Shown: in pieces, positions 19,149 to 27,661 of the stretch
Position numbering within the stretch: the stretch's first letter is position 1
Layout: the number at the start of each line of letters is the position of its first letter
Position numbers and translations under genes: made by a program
Notes under the pieces: generated by a model
The model's database searches: none
What the model was told of the DNA's origin: nothing
Seen by the model: only the letters and a program-made list of their open reading frames with translations
NCBI GenBank assembly: GCA_021805445.1
Contig: JAJZFH010000063.1
Coordinates: 1-64,000, forward strand
Source of the DNA: Pseudomonadota bacterium
Lineage (GTDB): Bacteria > Pseudomonadota > Gammaproteobacteria > Burkholderiales > Ferrovaceae
DNA: 64,000 nucleotides
Direction: 5' to 3'

Positions 19149-19862
19149 ATGCACCTACAGGAAGCCTGCTGGAGAGAATTGGGACTATGGCCCCTCTGGG
19201 TTCCCCGAGAAAATCCCTTGCACGCCCGCCCAGAGATGCCCTCCCCCTCCCGCGAGGAAGGGGAAAAACGAGGCCCCTCCTCCCCTCTGCCCGTGCCTCC
19301 CGGCTTGCCAGTGGCGGGAGATCTGCACCAGCAGGTCGCTTCCTGCACCCGTTGCCCGCTACACGAACACCGTAAGCAAGCGGTTTTTGGCCTGATTCAC
19401 CCCGGCAGTCCCTGGATGTTCATCGGGGAAGGCCCCGGCGCAGAAGAAGATGCGCGCGGATTGCCCTTCGTCGGCCCCGCCGGGCGTCTGCTGGATGGCA
19501 TGCTCAGCGCCCTGGGGCTGGAACGGGGGCCCCAGGTCTCCATTGCCAACGTGGTGAAATGCCGCCCTCCCCATAACCGCACCCCCAGTGACCACGAATG
19601 TACGACCTGCCTGCCCTTCCTCCGCCAGCAAATCACGCAGGTCCGACCGCGTATTCTGGTCCTGCTGGGAAAAGTTGCCGCCCGCACCCTGCTGGACTCC
19701 CCTCTGCCCATGGCCCGACTGCGTTCCACGGCCCATCTCTTCGAAGACATCCCCACCATCGTCACCTGGCATCCCGCCTACCTCCTGCGCACCCCGGCAG
19801 AAAAAGCAGGAGCCTGGGCAGACCTCTGTCATGCGCGCCGCCTGCTGAATGAATCGACTTGA
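19149..19862 (+). CDS. Family-4 type uracil-DNA glycosylase
   Basis: Removes uracil from DNA to start base excision repair. The C-terminal 170 residues hold the iron-sulfur UDG fold: Cys66-x2-Cys69, Cys138 (VVKCRPP) and Cys154 are placed as the 4Fe-4S ligands; GEGPGAEEDARGLPFVGPAG is the uracil-binding motif A and TWHPAYLLR the motif B. About 60 proline- and charge-rich residues precede the domain, as in many proteobacterial homologues. Follows rimI by 16 nt. Confidence 0.9.
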   Translation: MHLQEACWRELGLWPLWVPRENPLHARPEMPSPSREEGEKRGPSSPLPVPPGLPVAGDLHQQVASCTRCPLHEHRKQAVFGLIHPGSPWMFIGEGPGAEEDARGLPFVGPAGRLLDGMLSALGLERGPQVSIANVVKCRPPHNRTPSDHECTTCLPFLRQQITQVRPRILVLLGKVAARTLLDSPLPMARLRSTAHLFEDIPTIVTWHPAYLLRTPAEKAGAWADLCHARRLLNEST

Positions 19863-19934
19863 TTCACTCGGCAGGAGAACCGGCCAGATTACAAATCGAT
19901 ACAATTTTTTTTCCGGTTACACTATCATGCGCAC

Positions 19935-20663
19935 ATGAATACTCCACGCCCCCGCATCATCGTCCTGGATGACGATCTACGATTACGCGAATTGCTGCAG
20001 CGTTATCTCTCTCAACAAGGCTTCAGTGTGACGGCTGTCCCCGATGCCCCCGCGCTCGACCAGGCACTGGCAAAAATGCCCCATGATTTGCTGGTCCTGG
20101 ACCTGATGCTCCCCGGCGAGGATGGTCTGGCGCTGTGCCGTCGGCTGCGCGCCCAGAACAACCCCATTCCCATCATCATGCTCACCGCCAAGGGGAACGA
20201 CTCGGACCGGATCCTGGGGCTCAACACGGGGGCCGATGACTACCTCTCCAAACCCTTCAACCCCAAGGAATTGCTGGCCCGGATTCAGGCCGTCCTGCGG
20301 CGTCAGTCCTGGGACACGCCGCTGCCCGCCGACCCCCATGCCCAGGATCTGGTGACGTTTGGGGAGTTCAGTTTTCATCTGCTGCAGCGCACCCTGCACA
20401 AAAACGGAGAACTGGTTTCCCTCTCCAGCAGTGAATTCTCCCTCCTGCGGGCGTTGGTCACCCATCCCCACGAACCCCTCTCCCGGGAAAAACTCACGGA
20501 TCTGGTGCGTGGCCGGGAACGGGAAGTGTTTGACCGCAGCATCGATGTCCAGATTTCGCGCTTGCGTCGCCTGCTCGAAGAAGACCCAGGGCAACCCCGC
20601 CATATCCGTACCGTCTGGGGAATCGGATACGTCTTTGTTCCCGAGATCACCGCTCCGGAATGA
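19935..20663 (+). CDS. ompR: Response regulator, OmpR type
   Basis: A 242-residue regulator with a receiver domain (acidic pocket DDD at 12-14, phospho-accepting Asp56 in LLVLDLMLPGEDG, Lys in LSKPFNP) and a winged-helix DNA-binding domain (LSREKLTDLVRGREREVFDRSIDVQISRL region). The recognition region is very close to OmpR of enterobacteria. The stop overlaps the start of the kinase gene by 4 nt. In relatives OmpR controls porins and envelope genes in response to osmolarity or acidity; the regulon here is unknown. Confidence 0.9.
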   Translation: MNTPRPRIIVLDDDLRLRELLQRYLSQQGFSVTAVPDAPALDQALAKMPHDLLVLDLMLPGEDGLALCRRLRAQNNPIPIIMLTAKGNDSDRILGLNTGADDYLSKPFNPKELLARIQAVLRRQSWDTPLPADPHAQDLVTFGEFSFHLLQRTLHKNGELVSLSSSEFSLLRALVTHPHEPLSREKLTDLVRGREREVFDRSIDVQISRLRRLLEEDPGQPRHIRTVWGIGYVFVPEITAPE

Positions 20664-21997
20664 TCGGCCGCTCACTGCTGGGACGAACCCTTTTCGTCAC
20701 GGTACTGACGGTACTGGTGACCCACGTCGCCACTCTCTTCGTGTTTCAGCGCTTCTATGTCGCGCCTCTGCTGGAACATACCATTCAGGATCGGGCCAAT
20801 CATATTTTTTCCCTGATCACCGCGCTGGAATATCTCTCCCCCACCGCCCAGTCAGCGTTCATTCGAGAATTTGATGACAGTGAAGGCGGCGTGATCCAAT
20901 CTGCCACCCCCGATCCCCTGCAGATTCGCGGCCCCACACCCTCCAGCCGGGTCTTCCTGCTACAGCAGCGATTGCGTTCCCGTTATCCCGCGACCCGCCT
21001 CTGGGTCACCACCCAAGGCCAGGTGCCTGCCGTCTGGATTCCTTTGCATACCACCCATGGAGATTTCTGGTACATTACCCAGCGCCAGCGCTTTGATGCG
21101 GATTTCCCCGAGAAATGGGCGCTGTTGCTGGCCCTTGTGATCCTGCTCGGATTTTCCAACGTGTACTGGGCGGTCTATCGCATCAACCGCCCCTTGCGAG
21201 ATTTGACCCAGGCCGCACATCGTATTGCCACCGGGCAACCCAGCCTCCTGAAAATCACCCCGGACATCCCCAGCGAGATTCGCGAAGTCAGTGAAGCCTT
21301 CCACACCATGCAGCACGCGCTCAAAACTCTGGAATCCAACCGTACCATCATGCTGGCGGGGGTTTCCCACGATCTGCGTACCCCCCTGTCACGGCTACGC
21401 CTGGCGCTGGAAATGCTCCAGTTACCCGCCCCCCCGGCGCTCGACCCCCTGATTCAGGATCTGGAGGAAATCGACCGGATCATCGACCAGTTTCTGGATT
21501 TTGCCCGGGATCGTCCTCATTACCCCCTGCATCTCCGGGCACTGGCGCCCCTCGCCATGGCCTGCCAGGAACGCTTCGTCAGTCGCGGCATTCCCGTCTC
21601 TCTGGATATACCCCCCCATCTGCCCAAGGTATGCTTCAATGAGCGAGCCCTCGAACGGATCCTCAACAACCTGTTGGAAAATGCGGTCCGCTATGGCAAA
21701 CCGCCCTTTCACCTGAGCCTGATTCAAAAAGGGAAGGCCGTCTGTCTGATCATACGCGACCACGGCGAGGGCATTCCCGCCCAGGAGATCCCACATCTCC
21801 TGCAACCCTTCACACGCCGCGAAAGTTCGCGGGGAGGCCCCCCCGGATCGGGCCTGGGACTGGCCATCGTGGCGCGCATCATAGACCTGCACCACGGCAC
21901 ACTGGAATTACGCAGCCCCCCGGAGGGCGGACTGGAAGTCACGGTCCGCTTACCCATTCCCGAGGAAACCGGCCCGGTCGATCCCATGAGCCTGTGA
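20660..21997 (+). CDS. envZ: Sensor histidine kinase, EnvZ type
   Basis: A 445-residue inner-membrane kinase with a first helix at about 10-30, a periplasmic part to about 150, a second helix at about 152-172, a HAMP region and then a kinase core: H-box AGVSHDLRTPLSRLR (His237), N-box LLENAVRYG, G-boxes GEGIPAQEIPHLL and GSGLGLAIVARI. Overlap with the regulator gene indicates a working pair. The 3' end overlaps the convergent helicase gene by 48 nt. Confidence 0.9.
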   Translation: MIGRSLLGRTLFVTVLTVLVTHVATLFVFQRFYVAPLLEHTIQDRANHIFSLITALEYLSPTAQSAFIREFDDSEGGVIQSATPDPLQIRGPTPSSRVFLLQQRLRSRYPATRLWVTTQGQVPAVWIPLHTTHGDFWYITQRQRFDADFPEKWALLLALVILLGFSNVYWAVYRINRPLRDLTQAAHRIATGQPSLLKITPDIPSEIREVSEAFHTMQHALKTLESNRTIMLAGVSHDLRTPLSRLRLALEMLQLPAPPALDPLIQDLEEIDRIIDQFLDFARDRPHYPLHLRALAPLAMACQERFVSRGIPVSLDIPPHLPKVCFNERALERILNNLLENAVRYGKPPFHLSLIQKGKAVCLIIRDHGEGIPAQEIPHLLQPFTRRESSRGGPPGSGLGLAIVARIIDLHHGTLELRSPPEGGLEVTVRLPIPEETGPVDPMSL

Positions 21998-23983
21998 TGA
22001 ACCCTCATGAACTTCCTCCGGGTCCAACTCCTCGAGCGGTTCAACGCGCCCCGGGACAGTGGGCTTCTGGAAAAAACGACAGGCCACAGCCAACGCTCTC
22101 GTCCGCGCCATGGGGGGCAAACTCTGCCAGATTTTTGTGCCGTAGGATTTCTCCAGGATGCGGCGATCCCCGATCATCAAAACCCCGCGATCCTGTTCAT
22201 CGCGAATCAAACGCCCGGCTCCCTGCTTGAGTTGCAGGATGGCGCGGGGTAACTGATAGTCCATGAAGCCATTGCGCCCTGCCCGATTGATTTCCTCGAT
22301 GCGCGCGGCCTCGACGGGATCGTCCGGCGGCGCAAAGGGCAATTTGTCGATGATCACCACAGAAAGGGCTTCGCCCTTGATATCCACGCCCTCCCAGAAA
22401 GAAGACGTTCCGAGCAGGACCGCATGCTTCGTGCGGCGAAAACGTTTGAGCAGATCACTTCGGGTACGCTGCCCCTGAACCAGCACAGGATAGGCCCAAT
22501 GCCCTTCCTGTTTCCATGTTTCCAGGAGGCGCTGTGCTTCCTGCAGGGCCCGGTAGGTCGTAAAAAGCAGGAAGGCTCGTCCCTGACTGGCCTCGAGCAG
22601 GGGACGGGCCCGTTCCAGAAGGGTGCGGGTATGAGTCGGATCCTGGGGCAGAGGCAAATCCTGCGGCACATACAGCAGCGCCTGATGAAAATAATCGAAG
22701 GGGCTCTCCCAACTGAGGGCGCGGGCTCGAGGCAACCCCATGGCTTCCAGATAGTGGGCAAAGTCTCCCTTGACCGACAAGGTGGCCGAAGTGAAGATCC
22801 AGGCCCGCTGGGTATCCTGCCAGTAGGGTCCAAGCAATTCTCCCAAACCGAGGGGCGTGGCATTGAAATGAAGGGTTTGGGGGAAACATTCCACCCAGCG
22901 TACCTGTCCGGGCAACTCGGTTTTCTGCCAACGCACGGCCATGTCATGGAAATTTTGTGCCTCCCCGGCCAATTCCTGCAAAGCCTCGGCGCGCTCGCCA
23001 TGGTCAGACAGGCGCGCCACGAACTGTTCCAGCGCCTGGATGAAGGCTTCCCATGCCGCAGCGAATGCGGGTTCACGGTGGACCTGATCCAGAGTCAGAC
23101 GCCCTTCCCGCAAAGCGAGGGAATGGCGTAAGGGCGTGACGCTTTTTTCCAGGTGGCGGGCACTCTGGCTCAGTTCGTCCTGCTCGATGCCGAGACCGGG
23201 CAGAAGGGCATGGAGAGCTTCGGTGAGTTCGACGACCTTGAAGGTGGAAAGGGATTGGCCGAAAAAATGGGTGGCGATGGCCGGTAACTGATGGGCCTCG
23301 TCAAAAATCACGGCATCGGCCAAGGGGAGCAGTTCTCCGACCCCTTCATCGCGCAGGACCAGATCGGCAAAGAACAAATGGTGATTGATGACCACCAGAT
23401 CCGCCTGAAGCGCCTGTTTGCGCGCCGCCAGTACGAAACAGTCGGCATGATGGGCGCATTCCTGCCCCAGACAGTTTTCGCGCGTGGAAGTGACTTTGCG
23501 CCAGATGGCCGACTGTTCCGGGACTTCCCCCAGTTCGGCGATATCCCCGCTGATGGTCCGCTGGGCAAAAGCTTGGACCAGATGCAGATGGCCCACTTCT
23601 TCTCGATCAAAAAGTACGCCCTGGCGAAGGGTCTCTTCCAGATGGTGAGGGCAAAGATAGTTGGCCCGACCTTTGAGCAGGGCAATGGAAACAGGAATTT
23701 TCAGCACCTCCCGCAGAGCCGGGATATCACGCTGAAACAGTTGGTCCTGCAAGGTTTTCGAGGCCGTGGACAGGACCACCCGAGCCCCGGACAGGAGCGC
23801 GGGCACCAGATAGGCGAAAGTCTTTCCGGTTCCCGTCCCGGCTTCCACGACGAGGGCCGAACGTTCCTCCAGCGCCTGCACCACGGCCTGTGCCATTTCA
23901 ACCTGCGCCGGACGGGGTCGATAGGCCGGCACACCCTGGGCGAGTGGGCCGTTGCTCGAAAATGCAGGTTCGATGTCCAGCAT
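21950..23983 (-). CDS. ATP-dependent DNA helicase, DinG/YoaA family
   Basis: A 677-residue XPD-like superfamily 2 helicase. Walker A is VEAGTGTGKTFAYLVPALL, the DEAH box is VIFDEAHQLPAI, and four cysteines (YLC, NCLGQEC, DC) between them are placed for a 4Fe-4S cluster. Later motifs include LLGTSSFWEGVDIKGEAL and QGAGRLIRDEQDRGV. YoaA and DinG unwind forked or R-loop DNA during repair. The ATG at 23983 is used since the P-loop domain begins shortly after; the open frame continues upstream without homology. Confidence 0.9.
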   Translation of the reverse strand: MLDIEPAFSSNGPLAQGVPAYRPRPAQVEMAQAVVQALEERSALVVEAGTGTGKTFAYLVPALLSGARVVLSTASKTLQDQLFQRDIPALREVLKIPVSIALLKGRANYLCPHHLEETLRQGVLFDREEVGHLHLVQAFAQRTISGDIAELGEVPEQSAIWRKVTSTRENCLGQECAHHADCFVLAARKQALQADLVVINHHLFFADLVLRDEGVGELLPLADAVIFDEAHQLPAIATHFFGQSLSTFKVVELTEALHALLPGLGIEQDELSQSARHLEKSVTPLRHSLALREGRLTLDQVHREPAFAAAWEAFIQALEQFVARLSDHGERAEALQELAGEAQNFHDMAVRWQKTELPGQVRWVECFPQTLHFNATPLGLGELLGPYWQDTQRAWIFTSATLSVKGDFAHYLEAMGLPRARALSWESPFDYFHQALLYVPQDLPLPQDPTHTRTLLERARPLLEASQGRAFLLFTTYRALQEAQRLLETWKQEGHWAYPVLVQGQRTRSDLLKRFRRTKHAVLLGTSSFWEGVDIKGEALSVVIIDKLPFAPPDDPVEAARIEEINRAGRNGFMDYQLPRAILQLKQGAGRLIRDEQDRGVLMIGDRRILEKSYGTKIWQSLPPMARTRALAVACRFFQKPTVPGRVEPLEELDPEEVHEGSSQAHGIDRAGFLGNG

Positions 23984-24006
23984 GAGTGCTCTTCTGCCCT
24001 CCCCCC

Positions 24007-26706
24007 TCAATTCAGTCCGTAACGGCGGATGAACCACGTTTTGATGACATGCGCCAACGTCAGGTACCCCACCAATATGGCCACCAGATAGGGCCAGAAG
24101 CGAATTGGCAACGGCGTGAATCCCAGGGCATGTGCAAAGGGCGAATAGGGCAACCAGAGGGCAACCGTGCAGATGATCAAACTCGTCAGGGTCATGGGCA
24201 AACTGGCCCGACTCTGCAGAAAGGGAATCCGTCCCGTACGGATGATATGGATGATCAGGGTCTGGGACAGCAGGGATTCCACGAACCAAGCAGTCTGAAA
24301 CATCGATTCGCCCGCCATTGTATTGGCCTTGAAGACATAATACATCAGGGCGAAGGTCAGATAGTCGAAAATGGAACTGATGGGCCCCATCATGAGCATG
24401 AAGCGCGTGATGTTGGCGATATCCCAGCGCCGGGGTTGGGCAATGTATTCTTCATCCACATGATCCGTGGGAATGGCCGTCTGGGAAAAATCATAGAGCA
24501 GGTTGTTGGTCAGTACCTGAATGGCCTGCATGGGCAGAAAAGGCAGCCAGGCGCTGGCCCCCAATACGCTGAACATGTTGCCGAAATTTGAACTGGCGCC
24601 CATCTTGATGTATTTGACGATATTGCCAAAGACCTTGCGCCCTTCGATGACTCCTTCCTCGAGCACCATCAAACTTTTTTCCAGCAGGATGATATCCGCA
24701 GATTCCTTGGCGATATCCACGGCCGTGTCCACTGAAATACCGACGTCTGCCGCCTTCAGGGCCGGCCCGTCATTGATCCCGTCGCCCATGAAACCCACCA
24801 CATGGCCGCGCAAATGTAACGCCTTGATGACCCGTGCCTTCTGGACCGGAGATAATTTGGCAAAAACCACGATGCGTTCCGCCGCCTCCGCCAATTCTTC
24901 GTCCGAAAGGGTTTCCATGACGGAACCCAACATGATTTCATCCACCTTGAGTCCCACTTCATGGCAAACCTTGCGGGTTACCACGTCATTGTCCCCCGTC
25001 AGAATCTTGACCTGCACTCCATGCCGATGGAGCGCCGCGATGGCTTCCCGCGCACTGTCCTTGGGAGGATCCAGAAAGGCAATGTAGCCCACCAGCACCA
25101 AATCACTTTCATCCTTCAGCCCATAAGCGCCCCCCCGGGAAGCCGTTTCCTTGTAGGCAATGGCGATGACCCGGAACCCATCTTCATTGAGTTCTCGCGT
25201 CACCTGCAAGAGTTGTCCCAGATAGGAAGGTTCGAGAGCCTCCACACTCCCGTTGACCTCGGCATGGGTGCAGCAGGAAAATACCTCTTCCACGGCACCC
25301 TTGCAAATCAATAGGTGACGACCCTTGCCTTCCACCACCACCGACATGCGGCGACGCTGGAAGTCGAAAGGGATCTCGTCGATCTTGCGATACTGCACCC
25401 CGGCCTTGATCCGTTCCGTCAGTCCGGCATATTCCAGCACCGCCACGTCCAGAAGATTCTTGAGCCCTGACTGGTGATAACTGTTGAGATAGGCATATTC
25501 CAGGACATCCTCATTCTCATGACCATAGATGTCCACATGTTTTTCCAGGATGATCTTGTCCTGGGTGAGCGTCCCGGTCTTGTCCGTGCACAGCACATCC
25601 ATGGCCCCGAAATTCTGAATGGAGTTGAGGCGTTTGACGATCACCTTCTTGCGCGACATGGCCAAGGCTCCCTTGCCCAGATTGACGGTCACGATCATGG
25701 GCAGCATTTCCGGAGTCAGCCCCACCGCCACGGCCACCGCAAACAGGAAGGCTTCCATCCAGTCGCCCTTGGTAAACCCATTGATCAGAAAAACCAACGG
25801 CGTCATGACAAAAATGAAACGGATCATGAGCCAGGTGAACTGGCGAATGCCCCGGTCAAAACTGGTCAGGTTCTGTTCGCCCGTGACCAGTTGGGCCAGA
25901 CGCCCAAAGTAGGTCAGCGCGCCGGTATGCACGATCACTGCCGTTGCAGTGCCGCTGACCACATTGGTCCCCATGAAACAAATATTATTGAGGTGCAGAG
26001 GCTCCCGTGTCGCATCGGTTTCGACCGTAAAGAACTTTTCCACCGGCAAGGCTTCCCCCGTCAGGGAGGACTGGTTGATGAACAAATCCTTGGCCGTCAA
26101 AAGTCGCACATCTGCCGGGATCATATCCCCGGCCGAGAGTTGAATCACATCCCCCGGCACCAGTTCCTCGATGGGAACCTCGCGCCGCTGGGGACCATGG
26201 GGATGTAACTGAATATTGAAATGGCGATTGACCTCATCAGGAACCCCGCTACGCCGATCCTTGCGCAATACCGTCGCGGTGGTGCTCACCATTTCACGCA
26301 ACCGTTCGGCGGCGTTGGTGGAACGGTACTCCTGCACAAACGTCAGGGTAATACTGATGACCACCATCAGCGCGATGATGGTGGCTGCTTCCCGGTCCCC
26401 CAGATAGAGGGACAGGGCTGCCAGGGCGATCAGCAGCAGGTTGAGGGGGTTCTTGAAATAGGAAAGGAGTTGTCGCACGGGGCCCACTCGGGCCTCTTGT
26501 GCCACCGTATTGGTGCCATACACACCCAAACGGTCTTCCGCTTCCCGGTCGAGCAATCCCTCGACGGAACTGTCCAGACGGCGCAGGACCAACTCGGGCT
26601 CACAATGGGCCACCTCCAGCAACAATCTGGAATCGCTCTGGCCTGGGGGGGCGGAGGAACGGGGTGAAACGTTCCGCTTGAATAAGATACTAAGAAAATC
26701 TGCCAT
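24007..26706 (-). CDS. mgtA: Magnesium-importing P-type ATPase
   Basis: An inner-membrane P3B ATPase of 899 residues that brings in Mg2+. The phosphorylation motif is VLCTDKTGTLT, the actuator loop LTGEALPVEK (the MgtA form), and the hinge GDGINDGPALKAADVG. The C-terminal half has the six extra helices of the family. The ATG at 26706 is chosen because an AGGAGG sits 6 nt before it; another ATG lies at 26742. A CATAAT at 26757-26762 (minus sense) is a possible -10. A Mg2+-sensing leader cannot be shown. Confidence 0.94.
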   Translation of the reverse strand: MADFLSILFKRNVSPRSSAPPGQSDSRLLLEVAHCEPELVLRRLDSSVEGLLDREAEDRLGVYGTNTVAQEARVGPVRQLLSYFKNPLNLLLIALAALSLYLGDREAATIIALMVVISITLTFVQEYRSTNAAERLREMVSTTATVLRKDRRSGVPDEVNRHFNIQLHPHGPQRREVPIEELVPGDVIQLSAGDMIPADVRLLTAKDLFINQSSLTGEALPVEKFFTVETDATREPLHLNNICFMGTNVVSGTATAVIVHTGALTYFGRLAQLVTGEQNLTSFDRGIRQFTWLMIRFIFVMTPLVFLINGFTKGDWMEAFLFAVAVAVGLTPEMLPMIVTVNLGKGALAMSRKKVIVKRLNSIQNFGAMDVLCTDKTGTLTQDKIILEKHVDIYGHENEDVLEYAYLNSYHQSGLKNLLDVAVLEYAGLTERIKAGVQYRKIDEIPFDFQRRRMSVVVEGKGRHLLICKGAVEEVFSCCTHAEVNGSVEALEPSYLGQLLQVTRELNEDGFRVIAIAYKETASRGGAYGLKDESDLVLVGYIAFLDPPKDSAREAIAALHRHGVQVKILTGDNDVVTRKVCHEVGLKVDEIMLGSVMETLSDEELAEAAERIVVFAKLSPVQKARVIKALHLRGHVVGFMGDGINDGPALKAADVGISVDTAVDIAKESADIILLEKSLMVLEEGVIEGRKVFGNIVKYIKMGASSNFGNMFSVLGASAWLPFLPMQAIQVLTNNLLYDFSQTAIPTDHVDEEYIAQPRRWDIANITRFMLMMGPISSIFDYLTFALMYYVFKANTMAGESMFQTAWFVESLLSQTLIIHIIRTGRIPFLQSRASLPMTLTSLIICTVALWLPYSPFAHALGFTPLPIRFWPYLVAILVGYLTLAHVIKTWFIRRYGLN

Positions 26707-26859
26707 AAAACCTCCTGACCGGTCATCCCGGTATTCAGTCATGGTCAGATTAAGAGATTATGACGGGAACCCTTGGGAAAACCGTTGTTCATTCAACGGA
26801 CGTAAACTAGAACACTCCAAGATGGACTCCAACGTCATGCGAAGTCGCGATTCTCTGAC

Positions 26860-26897
26860 AAAACAGGGGGCCTGTCAATGGCACCCCTGTTTTTTTG
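26860..26897. terminator. Rho-independent terminator-like hairpin
   Basis: AAACAGGGG (left arm to 26869) and CCCCTGTTT (26885-26893 region) form a strong stem around a loop of about 14 nt, followed on the plus strand by a run of seven T. The left A-run gives a T-run on the minus strand too, so it could act in both directions. No plus gene lies just upstream; it may belong to a lost mobile gene. Confidence 0.6.
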
Positions 26898-26902
26898 TTA
26901 GT

Positions 26903-26946
26903 CCCAAGTAGTAATGTCCGCTTTCTCCCAAATAGAAATGTCCGCT
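26903..26946. repeat. Tandem 20-bp repeat, IS-end-like
   Basis: CCCAAGTAGTAATGTCCGCT (26903-26922) and CCCAAATAGAAATGTCCGCT (26927-26946) match at 18 of 20 positions with a period of 24. Multiple short repeats of the GCGGACATTTCTA type are found at the ends of IS21- and IS481-like elements, so this is probably the end of a lost element; it runs directly into the IS3 fragment. Confidence 0.5.
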
Positions 26947-27345
26947 GGTGGTTGAACCAGTGAACTCACTGGAGCGTGGCGATTTCCACAGACTCACGGG
27001 TTTTCCAGGGGCCCCTGGGGTGAATCAGTTCCGTTTTGTAGAGGCCGTTGATGGTTTCTGCCAGGGCGTTATCGTAACTATCCCCCTTGCCTCCCACCGA
27101 GGGTTCGATCCCCGCTTCCGTCAAACGATCGGTGTATCGAATCGAAAGATATGGGGATCCCCGCTCCGAGTGGTGGATCAGTTCCTGCCCGGCCGGTTGT
27201 CGGGCATACCGGGCTTGTTCCAGCGCATCCAGAACGAAATCCGTCTGCATGGACTGGCTGACTCTTCTCTCCAGCCCACGAGGCGCCGGGCAAATACATC
27301 GATGACGAAAGCCACATACACACCCCCTGCCAGGTCGATACATAT
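26942..27345 (-). pseudogene. IS3-family transposase OrfB fragment (inactive)
   Basis: The minus strand encodes the catalytic part of an IS3-type OrfB: VYVAFVIDVFARRLVGWR (in a neighbouring frame), then SMQTDFVLDALEQARYARQPAGQ, HHSERGSPYLSIRYTDRL and GDSYDNALAETINGLYK. At least one frameshift near 27250, another near 27310, a TGA replacing the usual Trp codon before VHWFNHQR, and Glu in place of the usual second catalytic Asp (HHSERG) show it is dead. Both ends of the element are missing. Confidence 0.85.
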
Positions 27346-27661
27346 GGGAATGGATGATCTTGACGATGCTCCTCCACCCTACGCACGGCTCACTCTTGTA
27401 CTTCAGGGAGAAAATATTTTGCGAGGTGTCGCTTCACGCCATCCCTGCGAACTGCTCTTGGTTTTGTTCATGGCTCTATTCTCTCAGAATTTGTCCTCCA
27501 GAAAATACAGGGCGATTCAGTGTGTGAATACTGAAAAAGCAACCCGATTTTGGTCGAAAACGACAATTAAAAGTGGTTGATCATGGAGAGGCATGAACCG
27601 CGGCGGGATATGCTTTATCATGCTCCATTGATCGTTAGGGGTCTCAAAGGGGGGGTACGTC
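27346..27661. other. Intergenic stretch before the methyltransferase
   Basis: No supported gene. Only short frames shadowing neighbours are seen. A GTCG-AAAA-CGAC small inverted repeat and AT-richer DNA lie about 110 nt before the methyltransferase start, so its promoter is probably here, but no convincing -35/-10 pair could be chosen. Confidence 0.4.

Noticed and set aside
21994-22252. Plus-strand ORFs just after envZ
   Set aside because: They lie wholly within the helicase gene on the other strand and show no coding signs.
26707-26860. Mg2+ riboswitch before mgtA
   Set aside because: Only a 6-bp hairpin (26782-26799) and a weak -10 are visible; no known Mg2+ leader pattern can be shown.
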